A DNA stretch of 64,000 bases, taken from NCBI RefSeq assembly GCF_024211275.1, contig NZ_JAMLDX010000001.1, positions 124,001 through 188,000 on the forward strand, written 5' to 3'. The notes under the pieces are model-generated. The model saw only the letters and a program-made list of their open reading frames with translations, made no database searches and was not told where the DNA came from. This document shows positions 28,330 to 36,800 of the stretch, in pieces. Each line of letters starts with the position of its first letter. Within the stretch, counting starts at the first letter, position 1. This DNA comes from Sphingomonas tagetis (GTDB lineage: Bacteria > Pseudomonadota > Alphaproteobacteria > Sphingomonadales > Sphingomonadaceae). A program made the translations under genes and the position numbers.

Positions 28330-28740
28330 TCAGGAGCGGCCGCCGCCAAAGCTCCGCCCGCTCGATCCGAGGCCGCCTCGCGACACTGCCGCCGAGCGCG
28401 CCATGCGGGTGTGCATCGGCGCGCTGGCATAGCTGGCGCCGGCGGCCGGGCGGTACGAGCCGTATTTCGCGTAACGCGCGTCGCGAATGGACTCGCCATA
28501 ATAGGGGATCATCGAGCGGCGCCCGAGGTAGAACCAGTAATAGCCGCCATAGCCGCCGCCGCTGTAATAGCTGCGCTTGTCGCAGCGATCCTCATCGATG
28601 CGGTTGCCGTTCTGGTCGACGCAGATCGCGGTGTCGCCATCGGCATAGGTGTCGCCGTTCCAGTCGCTGCCCGGCGAGCAGCCGGGCAGGGATGCGAGCG
28701 CCGCGGCCATCGCGGTGGTCATGGTGAGTTGCTTGCGCAT
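28330..28740 (-). CDS. YgiB/DUF1190-like lipoprotein
   Basis: A 136-residue protein with a lipoprotein signal (lipobox LPGC near residue 21), a CVDQNGNRIDEDRCD segment with two Cys, a Gly/Tyr-rich middle and a tail ending GLGSSGRSFGGGRS, which resembles the C-terminus of E. coli YgiB/YjfM. It would be anchored to a membrane facing the periplasm. Its partner genes on both sides suggest that it is the surface or membrane target of the ligase module. Its function is unknown. Confidence 0.75.
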   Translation of the reverse strand: MRKQLTMTTAMAAALASLPGCSPGSDWNGDTYADGDTAICVDQNGNRIDEDRCDKRSYYSGGGYGGYYWFYLGRRSMIPYYGESIRDARYAKYGSYRPAAGASYASAPMHTRMARSAAVSRGGLGSSGRSFGGGRS

Positions 28741-28761
28741 GTCGGTTTCCCTTCGCTCGGC

Positions 28762-29169
28762 TCAGGGGACCATGCACGCGGCCTGGAGCACGCCGATGCC
28801 CAGGCCCATGCCGCCGACGAAGATGCCGGATGCGACGCATTTTTCGGTGATGCGGTCGGAGATCGTCCTGAACACCAATCGTGCGATGACGAAGAACACC
28901 ACCAGCTGGACGATCGCGGCGACCGCGCCCCACAACAACATGTCCGGAATGCTGACCGAATTGCCGATCACCACCGCGACAGGAATCGCGAAGCCGAGAA
29001 AGGTGCCGGTGAGCTGGGTTGCGGCGGCAGCGTTGCCCTCACGGATCAGCGCGAACTCGCGGTGCGGCGTGATCATCACGTAAAGGACGAGAAAACCGAT
29101 CGCCAACCCGACCGCGCAGCCGAAATAGGCCAGGAAATGCGGCAGCGTCTCGAGGAAAATCTGAAACAT
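28762..29169 (-). CDS. DUF350 membrane protein (YjfL-like)
   Basis: A 135-residue protein with four hydrophobic helices (near residues 10-30, 50-70, 75-97, 110-130) and the ALIREGNAAAATQLTG loop typical of DUF350. The biochemical role of the family is not established. It is the first gene of the DUF350 / YgiB-like / GSP-synthetase-like unit; gaps of 21 and 34 bases suggest one transcript. Confidence 0.87.
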   Translation of the reverse strand: MFQIFLETLPHFLAYFGCAVGLAIGFLVLYVMITPHREFALIREGNAAAATQLTGTFLGFAIPVAVVIGNSVSIPDMLLWGAVAAIVQLVVFFVIARLVFRTISDRITEKCVASGIFVGGMGLGIGVLQAACMVP

Positions 29170-29245
29170 GGAACCCCCTCCCGTTACGCGACGGCAGCCG
29201 CGACACGGGAAGGTGTATCAAGCGCTTAGCCGCGCGCAAGAGACA

Positions 29246-30829
29246 TCACGCCGCCTTGCGCCGCTCCGCCATCTCGTCGTTGAGCATCTCGGCCAGCAGG
29301 AAGGCGAGCTCGAGGCTCTGGCCCGCGTTGAGCCGCGGGTCGCAATGCGTGTGGTAGCGGTCGGCAAGGTCGTGCTCGCCGATGTCGATCATGCCGCCAG
29401 TGCATTCGGTGACGTTCTGTCCGGTCATCTCGGCATGGATGCCGCCGGCATGCGTGCCCTCCGCGCGGTGGACGGCGAAGAAGCCGCGGACCTCGGCCAG
29501 GATGCGCTCGAACGGGCGCGTCTTGTAGCCATTGGCGGCCTTGACGACGTTGCCGTGCATCGGGTCGCAGCTCCACACCACGGGATGTCCCTCGCGCTTC
29601 ACCGCGCGAACGAGCTTGGGCAGGCCGTCCTCGATCTTGTCATGGCCATAGCGGGTGATCAGCGTGATCCGCCCCGGCGTGCGGCCCGGGTTGAGCGTGT
29701 CGAGCAGCTTGAGCAGCGCGTCGGGCTCGAGCGTCGGGCCGCACTTCATGCCGATCGGGTTGCCGATGCCGCGCAGGAACTCGACATGCGCCGATCCCTC
29801 GAACCGCGTGCGGTCGCCGATCCACAGCATGTGCGCGCTGGTGTCGTACCAATCGCCGGTCAGGCTGTCCTGCCGCGTCAGCGCCTGCTCATAGGGGAGC
29901 AGCAGCGCCTCATGGCTGGTGTAGAAGTCGGTGCGCTTGAGCTGCGGCACGGTGTCGGGGTTGATCCCGCACGCCTCCATGAAGTCGAGCGCCTCGCCGA
30001 TGCGGTCGGCGACATTGGCGAACTTGTCCGCCCACGGGCTGCGCCCCATGAAGTCGAGCGTCCATTTGTGGACCTGATGCAGGTTCGCATAGCCGCCCTG
30101 CGCGAACGAGCGCAGCAGGTTGAGCGTCGCCGCCGACTGGCTGTAGGCGCGCAGCAGCCGTTGCGGATCGGGGATGCGCGCTTCGGGGGTGAAGGCGATG
30201 TCGTTGACGATGTCGCCGCGGTAGCTGGGCAGCTCGACGCCATCGATCGTCTCGGTCCCGGCCGAGCGCGGCTTGGCGAACTGGCCGGCCATGCGCCCGA
30301 CCTTCACCGTCGGCAGCTTCGAGGCGAAGGTCAGCACGACCGCCATCTGCAGCAGTACGCGGAAGGTGTCCCGGATGTTGTTGGCACTGTGCTCGGCGAA
30401 GCTTTCGGCGCAATCACCGCCCTGCAAAAGGAACGCCTCGCCACGCGCGACCTTGGCCAGTTCCTGCGTCAGCGCGCGGGCCTCGCCGGCGAAGACCAGC
30501 GGCGGGAAGCTGGCGAGCGTGTCGGTGGCGGCGTTCAGCGCAGCGGCATCGGGGTAATCGGGCATCTGGACCGCATTGGCCGACGTCCAGCTCGAAGGGG
30601 TCCAGTCCATGGCCTGCTCCAGATTGCGGACATGGACGTACCAGTCCTGATGATGCGCGATGCCGTTGGCGGCGATCTGGTTGAGAACGGCGGGTGAGGC
30701 GCGCTTGCCGTCCTCTTCCCAGCCCTGCACGGTCGAGCCGGGCGTGTCGAACCAAGCGCCGAAGGCGGCGCGGGAAAGCGAGCGTTCCTCACGGAAGCGG
30801 CGGATCTTTGAACCAGCGAGAGTCGTCAT
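29246..30829 (-). CDS. Class II DAHP synthase with N-terminal XRE-type HTH domain
   Basis: One uninterrupted 527-residue frame. Residues ~5-62 form a Cro/CI-type helix-turn-helix ([17 protein letters not shown] then [17 protein letters not shown]). From ~74 (MDWTPSSW) to the end it is a standard class II 3-deoxy-7-phosphoheptulonate synthase ([34 protein letters not shown]), catalysing the first step of the shikimate pathway. An internal ATG at 30610 with GGAG six bases upstream could give the enzyme alone. Two palindromes TTACCCC-N3-GGGGTAA type lie just before the upstream start, as expected if the protein represses itself. The long form is annotated because the HTH is well conserved in frame. 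Confidence 0.88.
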   Translation of the reverse strand: MTTLAGSKIRRFREERSLSRAAFGAWFDTPGSTVQGWEEDGKRASPAVLNQIAANGIAHHQDWYVHVRNLEQAMDWTPSSWTSANAVQMPDYPDAAALNAATDTLASFPPLVFAGEARALTQELAKVARGEAFLLQGGDCAESFAEHSANNIRDTFRVLLQMAVVLTFASKLPTVKVGRMAGQFAKPRSAGTETIDGVELPSYRGDIVNDIAFTPEARIPDPQRLLRAYSQSAATLNLLRSFAQGGYANLHQVHKWTLDFMGRSPWADKFANVADRIGEALDFMEACGINPDTVPQLKRTDFYTSHEALLLPYEQALTRQDSLTGDWYDTSAHMLWIGDRTRFEGSAHVEFLRGIGNPIGMKCGPTLEPDALLKLLDTLNPGRTPGRITLITRYGHDKIEDGLPKLVRAVKREGHPVVWSCDPMHGNVVKAANGYKTRPFERILAEVRGFFAVHRAEGTHAGGIHAEMTGQNVTECTGGMIDIGEHDLADRYHTHCDPRLNAGQSLELAFLLAEMLNDEMAERRKAA

Positions 30830-30841
30830 GATGCGGGCGCA

Positions 30842-30858
30842 TTACCCCCGCGGGGTAA
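30842..30858. promoter_or_regulatory. Palindromic operator 1 of the HTH-DAHP synthase gene
   Basis: TTACCCC-CGC-GGGGTAA: perfect 7-base arms, 13 bases upstream of the ATG. It matches operator 2 in core ACCCC-N3-GGGGTAAA. It probably overlaps the transcription start and is a candidate site for the XRE domain encoded by the adjacent gene. Confidence 0.6.
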
Positions 30859-30875
30859 ATAGATGCAAGTGCTAA

Positions 30876-30896
30876 ATTCACCCCTACGGGGTAAAT
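30876..30896. promoter_or_regulatory. Palindromic operator 2 of the HTH-DAHP synthase gene
   Basis: ATTCACCCC-TAC-GGGGTAAAT: 9-base arms with one mismatch. Its centre is 36 bp from that of operator 1, and the core is identical. It lies in the divergent region shared with the exported protein gene that starts at 30984. Confidence 0.6.
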
Positions 30897-30983
30897 GGTC
30901 CTCGAACGGGCGAAGCCATGATCTCGCCATTCATCTTCCCTAAATGCGTGGGGCCGGAATGCCGGTGTGTGAAGGAGTATCGC

Positions 30984-31385
30984 ATGACCCGCTTGTTGTT
31001 GCTTGCAGCGTTCGCCGTCGCCACGCCCGTACTGGCGCAGGAGGAGGAAGCGCAGAGCACACAGCCGCAACGGGTGCGCAGCGTGCTGCTCTATGGCGAC
31101 CAGCAATGCCCCAAGGCGGAAAGCCCAGACGAGATCGTGGTGTGCGCCAATGCCGGGGACTCGCCCTATCGCATTCCCAAGAATCTGCGCGAGCGCACGC
31201 CCGGGCCAGAAGGCACGAGCTGGGTGCGCCGCGCCGAGCTGATCGACGAGGTCAACCGCGTCGGCATGCCGGGCAGCTGCTCGCCGGTCGGCAGCTATGG
31301 CGCGAGCGGCTGCACGCTGCAGGCGATCCAGCAATGGGCGGCGGAGCGGAAGGCGCAAAAGGCGCGCGAGTCCAATATCCCCTAA
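30984..31385 (+). CDS. Conserved exported protein of unknown function
   Basis: A 133-residue protein with a signal peptide (MTRLLLLAAFAVATPVLAQ) and GAAGGAG six bases before the ATG at 30984. The mature part has QQCPKAESPDEIVVCANAG followed by SPYRIPKNLRE, a Cys-pair/PYRIP pattern that I associate with small secreted proteins of sphingomonads, plus a later Cys pair (GSCSPVG, SGCTLQ). It has four Cys, probably two disulfides. No activity can be assigned. It is divergent from the HTH-DAHP synthase gene and shares its operator region. Confidence 0.75.
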   Translation: MTRLLLLAAFAVATPVLAQEEEAQSTQPQRVRSVLLYGDQQCPKAESPDEIVVCANAGDSPYRIPKNLRERTPGPEGTSWVRRAELIDEVNRVGMPGSCSPVGSYGASGCTLQAIQQWAAERKAQKARESNIP

Positions 31386-31388
31386 AGT

Positions 31389-31610
31389 CTATTCGATCCC
31401 GGCGTCGAGCGAGTCGAGTATCCGCGCGCCGGCCATGAACACCGCGACGGGGCAGGCCGCGAACAGCAGCCAGCCGCCGAAGCCGGGATATTGGTCGAGG
31501 TAATGGATGCCGCGATCGACCGAGCCGACGCCGAGCGCGTAGATCACCATGAACGCCTCGAACCGCGTCTTGATCGTGAAGAGGCGTTTGACCCGCGAGA
31601 ACATGCGCAT
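31389..31610 (-). CDS. Small membrane protein of unknown function
   Basis: A 73-residue protein with a basic N-terminus (MRMFSRVKRLFTIKTR) and two hydrophobic stretches (FEAFMVIYALGVG; GWLLFAACPVAVFMAGA). It ends three bases from the convergent exported-protein stop. No family is recognised. Coding is supported by hydrophobicity pattern and tight packing only. Confidence 0.65.
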   Translation of the reverse strand: MRMFSRVKRLFTIKTRFEAFMVIYALGVGSVDRGIHYLDQYPGFGGWLLFAACPVAVFMAGARILDSLDAGIE

Positions 31611-31668
31611 CTTAACGCAAGAGCCGGGCCAGTGGCGGAAAAGGCGGGGTCCGCGTTAACGGATATGG

Positions 31669-32925
31669 TTACCTGTCAATTAATTCGACAATGCCGAGCG
31701 CTTCGAGAAGGGCCGATCGCGCAGTCTCGATCCGGCGGATGAGGGCTGGGTCGCCGATTTCGTCCTGCGCGATGGTTTCGGGCCAATGCTGTTCGACGAC
31801 GCCGACGACCAGGTCGAGCCGGGCCTCGTCCACCAGGAAGCGGCGGTCGACCGTGTCGGGATCGGCGACGACGCGCAGGCGCAAACAGGCCGGGCCGCCG
31901 CCATTGGCCATTGACTGGCGCACATCGACCACCTCGAGATGACGGATCGGGCCGTTGCCCGCGACATGCGCTTGCAGCCAGGTCCAGACCGACGGCGTGT
32001 CCCGCGCTTCGGTGGGCAGGATCAGCGCGGTCTCGCCCGAGGGTATCGTGACGAGCTGGGCGTTGAACAGGTAGGAAGCGATTGCATCGGCGAGGCTGAC
32101 CAGCGCGGCGGGCACTTCGACGATCTCGACCTCGGGCATCAGGCGGCGAAGGTCGGTGTAGAAGCGATCCCTGTCGGCGAAGGCTTGTTCGTGCGCGAAC
32201 AGCACGCGGCCATTGGCGACGGCGACGACATCGTTGTGGAATGCGCCGGCCGCGATTGCTGCTTCGGACTGCTGGACGAACAGCGTTCGCGCCGGGTCGA
32301 GGCCGTGGCGGCGGGCGACGGCTTCGCTGGCCTCACGATGCTGACGCGCAGGGAAGGGGCCGCCGGATAGGCCATAGACAAAGATCTCGACGCCCGGCGC
32401 GTCATGCGTGGTGGCGAGGCGCATGTGGTTGGCGGCGCCCTCATCGCCGAACGGGGCGGGGGCGGGGCTGTGGACGCGGAAAGCATCGTTCGCGAAGGCG
32501 AGGCGGAGCTGTGCCAGCGTGTCCGGCCATTCGTGGCTGCGGTGCGGCATCGTGACGAGGTTGGCGACCGAGAGGTGGCAGCGGCCGTCGGCGGTATCCG
32601 GGGCGGGGGAGACGGTCGCGGCGTTGGCCGCCCACATCGCAGAGGCGGAGAGCGCTTGTGCCTGAAGATGCGGCGCGGCGTTGGCATAGTCGGTGGCAAG
32701 GCTGTCGAGCCAGCGATGGTCGGGCCGGGGGTGCGGCAGCAGGATTCCCTGCGTCAGCCCGAGCGCGAGGTTGGCGCGCGTCTTGGCGATGCCCTGCAAC
32801 GCGGCCGCGCGCGGCTGCGATACCGCGCCGCTGTTGCGCGTGGCGGCGAGGTTGCCGGGACTGAGGCCGGCATAATTGTGGCTCGGCCCGATCAGCCCGT
32901 CGAAATTGATCTCAACGAGGGGCAT
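31669..32925 (-). CDS. astB: N-succinylarginine dihydrolase AstB
   Basis: A 418-residue enzyme of the arginine succinyltransferase pathway, converting succinylarginine to succinylornithine with release of two ammonia and CO2. The start MPLVEINFDGLIGPSHNYAG is typical, and the catalytic Cys lies in NGGGPACLR near the C-terminus. The start at 32925 lies inside the end of astA (14-base overlap), which fixes it. No AstC or AstD is present in the window. Confidence 0.94.
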   Translation of the reverse strand: MPLVEINFDGLIGPSHNYAGLSPGNLAATRNSGAVSQPRAAALQGIAKTRANLALGLTQGILLPHPRPDHRWLDSLATDYANAAPHLQAQALSASAMWAANAATVSPAPDTADGRCHLSVANLVTMPHRSHEWPDTLAQLRLAFANDAFRVHSPAPAPFGDEGAANHMRLATTHDAPGVEIFVYGLSGGPFPARQHREASEAVARRHGLDPARTLFVQQSEAAIAAGAFHNDVVAVANGRVLFAHEQAFADRDRFYTDLRRLMPEVEIVEVPAALVSLADAIASYLFNAQLVTIPSGETALILPTEARDTPSVWTWLQAHVAGNGPIRHLEVVDVRQSMANGGGPACLRLRVVADPDTVDRRFLVDEARLDLVVGVVEQHWPETIAQDEIGDPALIRRIETARSALLEALGIVELIDR

Positions 32926-33922
32926 GGCGGATGTCCTGCCCGGCTTCGATGCCGAGTGCCGCCGCGGCCTTGCCGTCGATCGTGACGCCGCCGTCGGTGT
33001 GACCGATGCGGGCGTGGCAGGCGCGGAAATCGCCGAGCGTGCCGCACGCCGCGATGCTCGGCGCACCGCCCTCGGCGATGGCGGCGACGGTGTCGGTCAC
33101 CGAGTCGCGCACGGTCACCACCTGATCGATCCGTGCGGTCATGGTCGGGCCGCCGTCGAAGATGTCGACATAATTCTCGAACGCGAACCCTTCATTCTCG
33201 AGCATCCGCATCGCCGCGCGGCCCGAGGGGTGGGGCAGCCCGATCACGCTGCGCACCGGCTCGCCGAGCATCGCAGTGTAGATGGGATGTTTGGGCATCA
33301 GGTCGGCGATGAACTGGTTGCCGTGGATCGCGTTGAACTCGTCGGCCTGCTGGAAGTTCATGCCGAAAAAGCGGCCCGCGACACCGTCCCAGAAGGGCGA
33401 ACCGCCGGCCTCGTCGATCACCCCGCGCAGTTCGGCGATGATGCGGTCGGCGAAGCGCGCGCGGTGCATCGCGATGAACAGATAGCGGCTGCGCGCGAGC
33501 AGCATGCCCAGACCCCCGGCGCGCTCGCCCGGGTGGAGGAACAGCCCGCCGACCTCGGTCGCGCCCTCAAGGTCGTTGACGAGGCTGAGAATTTCGGCGC
33601 GAAAGGTGCGGTCGAGCGCTTCGCTATGCTTGGTCACGGTGCCGATGCGATAGCTGTAGAATGGCCAGCGCTGGCCGACCTGAGTGAAGATCTGGCAGGT
33701 GCCGCGGACTTCGCCGGTGTCGAGATTTTGAAGGACGAAGACGAACAACTCGTCCTTGAGCGCGTCATCGGTCCGCGCGAACGCCTCGACGCTGCGCGCG
33801 ATCTTGGCTTTCAGCGACGGTTTCTCGGGCGGGAGATTGGTGAAGCCGCCGCCGGTGAGCTTGGCCATCTCATAGAGCGGCTGGAGATCGTCTTCACGCG
33901 CGGGACGGATGATGAAGGTCAT
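32912..33922 (-). CDS. astA: Arginine N-succinyltransferase AstA
   Basis: A 336-residue acyltransferase transferring succinyl from succinyl-CoA to arginine, first step of the AST pathway. It starts MTFIIRPAREDDLQPLYEMA and contains the family segment GGLGMLLARSRYLF. The start overlaps the M20 hydrolase stop (ATGA at 33919-33922). It is co-translated with astB downstream. Confidence 0.93.
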   Translation of the reverse strand: MTFIIRPAREDDLQPLYEMAKLTGGGFTNLPPEKPSLKAKIARSVEAFARTDDALKDELFVFVLQNLDTGEVRGTCQIFTQVGQRWPFYSYRIGTVTKHSEALDRTFRAEILSLVNDLEGATEVGGLFLHPGERAGGLGMLLARSRYLFIAMHRARFADRIIAELRGVIDEAGGSPFWDGVAGRFFGMNFQQADEFNAIHGNQFIADLMPKHPIYTAMLGEPVRSVIGLPHPSGRAAMRMLENEGFAFENYVDIFDGGPTMTARIDQVVTVRDSVTDTVAAIAEGGAPSIAACGTLGDFRACHARIGHTDGGVTIDGKAAAALGIEAGQDIRHAPR

Positions 33923-35124
33923 AGGCGGCCCCGTTCGGCGATGCGCAGGATGGTGAGGGCGGAGAGCGCGGCGCGCTCGAGCAGGCTTGCGGGAATCAGA
34001 TATTCGTCCGCGCTGTGGATCGCGCCGCCGCGCACGCCCATCGTATCGACCACGGGGACGCCGCACGCGGCGATGTTGTTGCCATCGCACACGCCGCCGG
34101 TGGCCTTCCAAGCGATGCCGATGTCGAGATCGGCGCCGGCTTGCTTGACGAGACCGAACAGGCGCTCGGCGGCGGGGTCGAGCGGCTTGGGCGGGCGGTT
34201 GAAGCCGCCATGGACATGGATGTGGACGTCATGGATCGCGCGGACCTCGGCGACCGCGGTTTCGAGCGCGGCGCGGGCACGGGCGATCGCTTGCGCCGAG
34301 GCGGGGCGGAAGTTGACGCGCAGGATGGCGAGATCAGGGACGACATTGTTCGGTCCGCCGCCTTCGATCCGCGCCGGGTTCACCGCCAGACCGTCACCCC
34401 TGGCGGCGGCGAGGCGCAGTGCGAGATCGGCAGCGGCGACGATCGCGTTGCGGCCGTCCTCGGGATTGCGCCCGGCATGCGCGCTGCGGCCATGAACGGT
34501 GATCGAGAAATTGCCGGTCCCGCCGCGTGCGCCCGCAAGCGTGCCGTCGGGCAAGGCGGGCTCATAGGTGAGCGCGGCGACCTTGCCCTGCGCAGCTTTC
34601 GCGATCAGCGGGGCGGAGGCGAGCGAACCGGTTTCCTCGTCGGAATTGAGAATCACCTCATAGCCGAAATCCGCCGCCGCCGGGCTGGCCTCGATCGCTT
34701 GCAGCGCTGCCAGCATCACCGCGATCCCGCCCTTCATGTCCGCCGCGCCGGGGCCATTGAGCGTGCCGTCGGGCAGCCAGGTTGCGGTCTGGAACGCGTG
34801 ATCGGCGGCAAACACCGTGTCCATATGTCCGGTGAACAGCATCCGCACCGGCGCATCCGGACGGACGTCGAGGTGAAGGTGGCGGCCATGCGCGATGGGT
34901 TGGACCTGCCCGGCGCCGTCGACGGCCTCGACCGGGGCTGGATCGACCAGCGCGAGGTCGCCGGGCAGTACCGCAAAGGCGTCGGCGAGCAAGCCAGCCA
35001 TCGTCGCAAGGCCCGCAAGGTTGCGTGTGCCGCTGTTGACCGCGACCCATTGCTCGACCTGCGCCAGCATCGGTGCCGCGCGGGCTGCTTCGATCGCGGC
35101 GGTCTCGGTTGCGGTCAGCCCCAT
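33919..35124 (-). CDS. M20-family metallohydrolase in the ast operon
   Basis: A 401-residue dinuclear zinc hydrolase. The first metal ligand is FTGHMDTVF, the bridging Asp GPGAADMKGG, the catalytic Glu pair NSDEETGS, and the dimerisation domain has GRSAHAGRNPEDG. It resembles carboxypeptidase G2/ArgE-type amidohydrolases. Its place directly ahead of astA-astB suggests that it hydrolyses a succinylated amino acid, perhaps standing in for AstE (succinylglutamate desuccinylase), but this is inference. There is no signal peptide. Confidence 0.87.
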   Translation of the reverse strand: MGLTATETAAIEAARAAPMLAQVEQWVAVNSGTRNLAGLATMAGLLADAFAVLPGDLALVDPAPVEAVDGAGQVQPIAHGRHLHLDVRPDAPVRMLFTGHMDTVFAADHAFQTATWLPDGTLNGPGAADMKGGIAVMLAALQAIEASPAAADFGYEVILNSDEETGSLASAPLIAKAAQGKVAALTYEPALPDGTLAGARGGTGNFSITVHGRSAHAGRNPEDGRNAIVAAADLALRLAAARGDGLAVNPARIEGGGPNNVVPDLAILRVNFRPASAQAIARARAALETAVAEVRAIHDVHIHVHGGFNRPPKPLDPAAERLFGLVKQAGADLDIGIAWKATGGVCDGNNIAACGVPVVDTMGVRGGAIHSADEYLIPASLLERAALSALTILRIAERGRL

Positions 35125-35193
35125 GTAAGGGGTGTATCGGGTGACGCGCGGCGGGTGAACCCCCGGCGCGCAAAAGTATCGAATGTTACCGAA

Positions 35194-35340
35194 TCAGAAT
35201 GGACGGCAACCGTGCGGCAGGAGCAGCATGACGATCACGGCCAACGGGACGAGGACGAAAATGTAGCGGCTCCAGCGCGGCTCTGGTTGGTTCGGCGGAT
35301 CGCCGCCGGTCCATGCCGAACTGTCGTGCCGCTTCGTCAC
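35194..35340 (-). CDS. Putative 48-residue single-pass membrane protein
   Basis: A GTG-started frame one base after the DUF481 stop. It encodes a polar head (VTKRHDSSAWTGGDPP), an aromatic-basic junction (PRWSRY), one membrane helix (IFVLVPLAVIVMLLLP) and a short tail HGCRPF. The clean helix boundaries favour coding, but there is no ribosome binding site and translation would depend on coupling. Its function is unknown. Confidence 0.45.
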   Translation of the reverse strand: MTKRHDSSAWTGGDPPNQPEPRWSRYIFVLVPLAVIVMLLLPHGCRPF

Positions 35341-35341
35341 G

Positions 35342-36265
35342 TCAAAAATCGATCAGCAGCGAGGCCCGGCTGGTCGTGTCGGTGGTCTTGCGGCCCACAG
35401 GCGGGGCGCTCTCGTAATTCACCGCATAGGACATCTGCGCCGAGAACGGACCGAACAGTCGCGCGCGCAGCGCGGTCTTGCCGGTGATCGTGCTGTTCGC
35501 CTCCTGCACATAGGCCGAGGCGTCCTGGCTGAAGGTGACGCCGCCGCCCAGCTTCCAGTCGAGATCGAGCTTGCCGCGGGCGGCCAGCTGGCTTTCGGTG
35601 GTGGCGTCGGTGAAGGCGGTGTGGCGGAAAGCCGGGCCGAGCTCGACATCGATCTTGAGCGCGGGGGTCTTCACCGCCGTATAGCCAGCCCCCGCCGACA
35701 GCGATGCGCGCGCATCGAAGCCGAGGAAGCGGTCGCTCTCGAACAACGCCGCACCATAGACATAGGCGCGGTCGTCGACCTTGAAATTGGGTTCGTAGGT
35801 GGCGAGGTAACGCTCGCGTACCGTGCGGCCGAGGCTCTCCTGATAATCGGCCTGCACCCGCAGCTTGTGGCGCCAGTCGAGGCCTTCGCGCTTGAGGTCC
35901 AGCACGCCGGTCAGCCCGATCTGCTCGGTATTGCCGGTGGTGTAATAGCCGCCCACTTCCGCGCGGCCCTTGACCAGATCGAGGAACCTCGCCTCGCGGA
36001 TGCGGCGCTCGGCAGCCTCGCGCCGTTCCTTCTTCCACGCGCTCGCGGCCTTCTCGAACGCTTCGGCGCGCTGCTTGTCGGCGGCCTTGGCATATTTGAC
36101 GATCGCGTTGACCGCGCCCTCGTCGCCCGCCTTCATCGCGGCGTCGAGCATGGCTTGCACTTCGAGCGAAGTTTCAACCGACGGGATCGGTGCGTCCACG
36201 CTCTGCGCCTGCACAGGCATGGCGGCGAGCAGCGGCACTGCGAGGAGCGAGATCGTCTTGCGCAT
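35342..36265 (-). CDS. DUF481 outer-membrane protein (salt-induced YdiY-like)
   Basis: A 307-residue exported protein: signal MRKTISLLAVPLLAAMPVQAQ, then a charged helical segment (~40-100), then a beta-strand-rich barrel-like C-terminus ending in a Phe (ASLLIDF), typical of outer-membrane barrels. GGYYTTGNTEQIGL marks the DUF481 domain. The start at 36265 is six bases after AGGA; alternative starts lie upstream. DUF481 proteins are called salt-induced outer-membrane proteins; the mechanism is unknown. Confidence 0.88.
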   Translation of the reverse strand: MRKTISLLAVPLLAAMPVQAQSVDAPIPSVETSLEVQAMLDAAMKAGDEGAVNAIVKYAKAADKQRAEAFEKAASAWKKERREAAERRIREARFLDLVKGRAEVGGYYTTGNTEQIGLTGVLDLKREGLDWRHKLRVQADYQESLGRTVRERYLATYEPNFKVDDRAYVYGAALFESDRFLGFDARASLSAGAGYTAVKTPALKIDVELGPAFRHTAFTDATTESQLAARGKLDLDWKLGGGVTFSQDASAYVQEANSTITGKTALRARLFGPFSAQMSYAVNYESAPPVGRKTTDTTSRASLLIDF

Positions 36266-36311
36266 AATCATCCTACTAATGACGCAATGCGGCAAAATCG
36301 AGAAGCTTGTG

Positions 36312-36800
36312 TCAGCTTTCGATGCCAAGCGGCTCCGAAAATATCTCGAGCAGCCGGGCATAAAGCTCGCGTTTGAACGGCACGATGACGTGCGGCAGCT
36401 CCGCCGGTTCGATCCAGCGCCAGGCCCGGAATTCAGGCTCGGCGGTGGCGATGTCGATCGCCTCGTCGCCGGCGGTCAGGCGGAACAGGAACCAACGCTG
36501 GCGCTGGCCTCGCCATTTGCCCTTCCACACCTTGCCGATCAGATCGTCGGGCAGGTCATATTCCAGCTCTTCCTCGGCCTGCGCAACCAGCTCGACATGC
36601 TCGCGCGCGACGCCGGTTTCTTCCCATAACTCGCGATAGGCGGCGTCGAGCGGGTCCTCGCCCGGATCGATCCCGCCCTGCGGCATCTGCCACGCCTCCA
36701 GCGTCGAATCGAGCCGCTGGCCGACGAACACCTCGCCGTGCGCGTTGAGCAGCATGACGCCAGCGCAGGGGCGGTAGGGAAGGTGGGCGTGCGGGCTCAT
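36312..36800 (-). CDS. rppH: RNA pyrophosphohydrolase RppH
   Basis: A 162-residue Nudix enzyme with the box GIDPGEDPLDAAYRELWEETGV and the RppH N-terminus (YRPCAGVMLLN) and MPQGG. It removes pyrophosphate from 5' triphosphorylated mRNAs and starts RNase E decay. The start overlaps the stop of the esterase gene upstream (ATGA), so the two are coupled although functionally unrelated. Confidence 0.93.
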   Translation of the reverse strand: MSPHAHLPYRPCAGVMLLNAHGEVFVGQRLDSTLEAWQMPQGGIDPGEDPLDAAYRELWEETGVAREHVELVAQAEEELEYDLPDDLIGKVWKGKWRGQRQRWFLFRLTAGDEAIDIATAEPEFRAWRWIEPAELPHVIVPFKRELYARLLEIFSEPLGIES

